A DNA stretch of 16,484 nt from the NCBI GenBank assembly GCA_026770585.1, contig MU646396.1, positions 345,433 to 361,916 on the forward strand, read 5' to 3'. The notes under the pieces were generated by a model. It worked only from the letters and a program-made list of their open reading frames with translations. It made no database searches and was not told the DNA's origin. The position numbers and the translations under genes were made by a program. Shown piece by piece: positions 14,392 through 16,484 of this stretch. The first letter of the stretch is position 1. Each line of letters begins with the position of its first letter. The stretch is from Baffinella frigidus. Its lineage: Eukaryota; Cryptophyceae; Cryptomonadales; Baffinellaceae.

Positions 14392-14627
14392 TAAGCTATT
14401 GGAGATGGGCTGAGCTCCGTCTGACCACAACTGGTCATCAGAAAACAAAAAAAAATAATTTTGACCATCAATTTTGACCATCACGGAGGGGGGAAGGATT
14501 CCGAACCAAGAGATGTGGTCCTCTAGTTCGGGCGGCCTGTTTGGGCAGACGTCCACGTCCGCGACTCGAGTCGCCAAGTACCGCGCACGAATCAAACAGG
14601 TGCCTTTTCCCAGCGCGAGTGGCGAAG
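14392..14627. promoter_or_regulatory. Bidirectional promoter region with TGACCA cluster
   Basis: This 236-bp gap separates two divergent start codons. It holds TGACCA at 14422, 14462 and 14475 and its complement TGGTCA at 14432, four copies within 60 bases. The first two form a hairpin-capable inverted repeat, and the last two sit in tandem 13-base repeats (14458-14483). An A-rich run lies at 14443-14457. No TATA box is evident on either side. Bound factors are unknown; the cluster suggests a shared regulator. Confidence 0.5.
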
Positions 14628-14658
14628 ATGGCGGATTCTGAGCTGTCCGGAGGGGGGG
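14628..14658 (+). CDS. First exon of a rightward gene, unknown product
   Basis: GCGAAGATGGCG is a good eukaryotic start context, and the peptide MADSELSGGG is a typical acetylatable N-terminus. The exon appears to end at GGGGGGG|GTAACT, leaving one base. If unspliced the frame continues 25 more codons to a stop at 14735. The next exon by phase could start at 14839 (TCCTCAAG, reading AALQLRL), but its downstream join to 14971 is out of phase, so the second exon is unresolved. Confidence 0.45.
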
Positions 14659-14970
14659 GTAACTCCTGCCAACCTCCTGCTCCCGCGTGTCAATCGATCG
14701 ACCTCATCCGCACAGAGGCCTGCATTTTTGTTTAGCCTCCCTTCGAGAGAAAGTAGGGGGGCAGGGAGCCGCAGCGCGATCCCGCCGTGGGCATGGCACC
14801 ATGCTCTCACACCAACCCACAACCTGCCTTTCCTCAAGGTGCAGCGCTGCAGCTGAGACTGGGTAGACCGCAGATGCCCACAACCCCCCGCAGGGGGGGG
14901 CTGAGCACGTGGTCAAGCTGGTGGTGTAATCAATAAACTCTCCCACTGGGATGGTGGTGGCGTTGTGCAG

Positions 14971-15012
14971 GCGCGGGAGCAGGGGACCTACAACGCGTAC
15001 CTCGTCGAGCAG
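14971..15012 (+). CDS. Exon of the rightward gene, unknown product
   Basis: 42 nt, phase 0 to 0, after GTTGTGCAG and before CAG|GTCATG, reading AREQGTYNAYLVEQ. Unspliced, the frame stops four codons later. A competing minus-strand frame (15039-14704, 111 codons) covers it but has no family features or splice support. Confidence 0.5.
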
Positions 15013-15084
15013 GTCATGTCCTAGCCCCAGTTCCCTCACCTACCACCTCTGCATGTGCTCCATTGAGAGTCAAACACAAGCTAG

Positions 15085-15258
15085 AGCCAAACGCTTAGGG
15101 CACACCACGACCTACACCCACCCCCTGCGGACCAGCCAGCCAGCCGAACTGCCCACTCGCTCATCGATGTGGAGAACCGCGAAGTGAACGCGGCCCTGAC
15201 AGCGACGGGGCAGGTCTCGAAGCTGGCGAGAGAAGCGCCGGGCGGAAGCCTCGAGAAG
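15085..15258 (+). CDS. Exon of the rightward gene, unknown product (5' boundary uncertain)
   Basis: The best-supported part reads LIDVENREVNAALTATGQ then VSKLAREAPGGSLEK, ending in phase 0 at AAG|GTGCCA, a donor like that of the exon ending 6895. An earlier donor CAG|GTCTCG at 15213 is also possible. The 5' boundary lies somewhere between 15085 and 15175; AGs at 15084, 15135 and 15174 are in phase. The helical, charged peptide resembles the neighbouring exons in character, suggesting one extended alpha-helical protein. Confidence 0.45.
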
Positions 15259-15561
15259 GTGCCACCCACCAAAAACACTGCAGGGTTTTCTTTGCTTAGG
15301 ACAGGGGGCTGGAGTGGGGGAATCTTCGAGACAGAAGGTTCCCTGTTCGTGCGATGGAGAGGGTTCTCGAGACGGGGAGCAAGCCGGTAGGCGAGGATGG
15401 GGAGGGGAAGGGGGAATGCATGGATCGGAGAAGGTGAGCCCAAGGGGGCTGCAGGGAAGGAGAGACTGCGGGACGGTGGGAGGGAACGTTAGGTGCAGGT
15501 GAATGGCCGACAAGCACGGCCGTGAGAGCTCTTGGAGAAAGACGCGAGAGCTCTGCTACCG

Positions 15562-15607
15562 AAAACCGTGGGCCCGTATTTGGCCTAAGACATGGGCCCA
15601 CGGTTTT
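15562..15607. repeat. Perfect 14-bp stem hairpin
   Basis: AAAACCGTGGGCCC (15562-15575) and its exact complement GGGCCCACGGTTTT (15594-15607) surround an 18-base loop; a further T follows. It is in a candidate intron of the rightward gene. It could be the termini of a deleted inverted-repeat element or an RNA structure. AGAGCTCT palindromes lie just upstream. Confidence 0.7.
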
Positions 15608-15672
15608 TGAGTAGTGAGAGAAAGAGGTGGCGGGGGGAGAGCGCGCAACCCTGAGCGTGCAACCCGAGGCAG

Positions 15673-15789
15673 GTTACCCTGGCCGAGTGTGCGCTGGCGC
15701 GGGAGCGCGGCAAGGAGGGGAGCACCGTGGCTCTGCGCCTGATGAGCGCCGTGGCCTCCAACACGGGCGGGGGGCAGGATGACGCTGAG
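15673..15789 (+). CDS. Exon of the rightward gene, unknown product
   Basis: 117 nt, phase 0 to 0, between CCGAGGCAG and GAG|GTGCCC. It reads VTLAECALARERGKEG then STVALRLMSAVASNTGG and ends GQDDAE. Third positions are strongly G/C and the sequence is Ala/Leu/Arg-rich, as expected for helices. The family is not recognised. Confidence 0.55.
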
Positions 15790-15920
15790 GTGCCCTGCTC
15801 TCCCGCCACTGCTTCTAGCTCTCCTCAAGTCTTTTACTATCTAACCCCGAACCACTCACCTCTTGGAAGGACACGATTTTGTGCAGCCCCCAACCCCTAA
15901 AACCTGTTGGTGTCGTTTAC

Positions 15921-15971
15921 AGTTTAGGATTTAGGGTTTAGGGTGTAAGGTTCAGGGTTTAGGGTGCAGGG
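15921..15971. repeat. Short TTTAGGG-oriented patch
   Basis: A few TTTAGGG/TTCAGGG/TGCAGGG units inside the candidate intron after 15789. The orientation is opposite to most of the left-hand introns, although the gene is also on the plus strand. Confidence 0.75.
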
Positions 15972-16020
15972 GTTGTTTCGCCAACAGCAGTTGAACACAG
16001 GCTGTTCTCGTGGATGCCGG

Positions 16021-16070
16021 GTGCGCCTCCTCTCGAGGATTCTCCACCAAGCATCAGGGGACGCATCTCA
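16021..16070 (+). pseudogene. Truncated first copy of a triplicated exon
   Basis: GTGCGCCTCCTCTCG... matches the starts of the exons at 16121 and 16261 for about 50 bases (VRLLSRILHQASGDAS) and then diverges. It is preceded by GATGCCGG rather than AG, so it lacks an acceptor and is probably a dead copy. Confidence 0.5.
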
Positions 16071-16120
16071 TCGCTGCCTCCTCTGCGGGATAACCCCTCA
16101 CCCCTCACCTCTAACTTCAG

Positions 16121-16224
16121 GTACACACGCTCTCGGGGATTCTCCACCCGACATCAGGGGACGCATCAGCTGCTATCAGATCCTGGGACCCTCTCTCGCC
16201 CTCCCGGGCGGGGTGGGTCTTGAG
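16121..16224 (+). pseudogene. Second copy of the triplicated exon, one-base frameshift
   Basis: After CTAACTTCAG it reads VHTLSGILHPTSGDASAA then IRSWDPLSPSRAG. It is 104 nt against 105 in the third copy, because a C run is one base shorter near 16204, shifting the frame before the donor GAG|GTGTCA. Either it is a non-functional duplicate that would disrupt the transcript if included, or a sequencing error in a homopolymer. Confidence 0.5.
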
Positions 16225-16260
16225 GTGTCATCCTCAACCCTAAACCCTGCCGCGTTCCAG

Positions 16261-16365
16261 GTGCACCTGCTCGCGGGGATTCTGCAGCAGGCGTCAGGCA
16301 AGCCGGCAGCCGCTATCAGATCTTGGGACGCTCTCTTGCCCTCCCCGGGCGGGCTGGGTCTCGAG
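16261..16365 (+). CDS. Third, intact copy of the triplicated exon
   Basis: Between CGCGTTCCAG and GAG|GTGCTC, 105 nt, phase 0 to 0, reading VHLLAGILQQASGKPAAA then IRSWDALLPSPGGLGLE. It keeps both splice sites and the frame, so it is the likely functional copy. The gene continues past the right edge of the window. No family is recognised. Confidence 0.55.
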
Positions 16366-16484
16366 GTGCTCCCCGCCGCCGCCATAAACCCGCGCCGGAA
16401 TAGGACTGCCGTACGTGTAGGGTCCTCGGGCGGCTCCCCTGACCAGGGGAGGGGGGCTCTCTCTTCCTCCTGGGACGCGCGCGC

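Noticed and set aside
13703-14413. 236-codon plus-strand open frame
   Set aside because: It is antisense to the signal-peptide gene, has a Pro/Ser-rich composition without domains, and the minus strand shows better codon pattern, start and poly(A) signal.
14704-15039. 111-codon minus-strand open frame with protein-like look
   Set aside because: It lies antisense to the exon at 14971-15012 and intron sequence. I see no splice-site or motif support.

Overview
The window looks like nuclear DNA of a eukaryotic microalga or other protist. It starts with a near-perfect array of the plant/algal-type telomere repeat CCCTAAA/TTTAGGG. Degenerate versions of that 7-mer recur throughout the first 11.3 kb and in patches afterwards. 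The species cannot be fixed from sequence alone. Nearly every inferred splice acceptor is AG followed by G, and at least one donor appears to be GC. That would suit a dinoflagellate or haptophyte, but green algae and others are not excluded.

Main result: the non-repetitive islands between the telomere-like arrays behave as short protein-coding exons, and the arrays behave as introns. Most islands begin right after a CAG-type acceptor and end at a G|GT donor, are 45-151 nt long, and mostly have lengths that keep reading phase 0. Joining them across the arrays rebuilds family motifs split by the repeats. From 1.4 to 3.6 kb the joined exons give a sialyltransferase-like (GT29) sialylmotif L. From 6.25 to 11.3 kb they give a sulfotransferase-like P-loop protein of about 260 residues, with the 5'-PSB loop, a GHE..G..G motif, a 3'-PB motif (R..S) and a C-terminal W.DL region, then a stop and an AATAAA signal. 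All of these exons are on the + strand. The GT29 and sulfotransferase parts may be neighbouring genes or one long gene; no clear stop, poly(A) site or start was found between them.

From 11.4 to 13.9 kb I see no convincing gene. This stretch holds dispersed repeats, including a short family with terminal inverted repeats (four copies in the window), a TTTAGGG-oriented degenerate array, tandem and inverted repeats and a compact TATA/AATAAA segment.

From 13.94 to 16.48 kb there is a divergent gene pair. On the minus strand is a 129-residue predicted secreted protein with a signal peptide and six cysteines, followed by AATAAA. About 240 bp away a plus-strand gene starts at a good-context ATG and continues off the right end through short phase-0 exons. 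Its last visible exon occurs in three tandem copies, one truncated and one frameshifted. The intergenic region carries four copies of TGACCA and is a likely bidirectional promoter.

If the exon model is right, the unusual system is a set of genes whose introns consist largely of telomere-like DNA, with glycan-modifying enzymes (a sialyltransferase-like and a sulfotransferase-like protein) encoded inside what looks like subtelomere. All exon calls were made by eye; transcripts would settle them.
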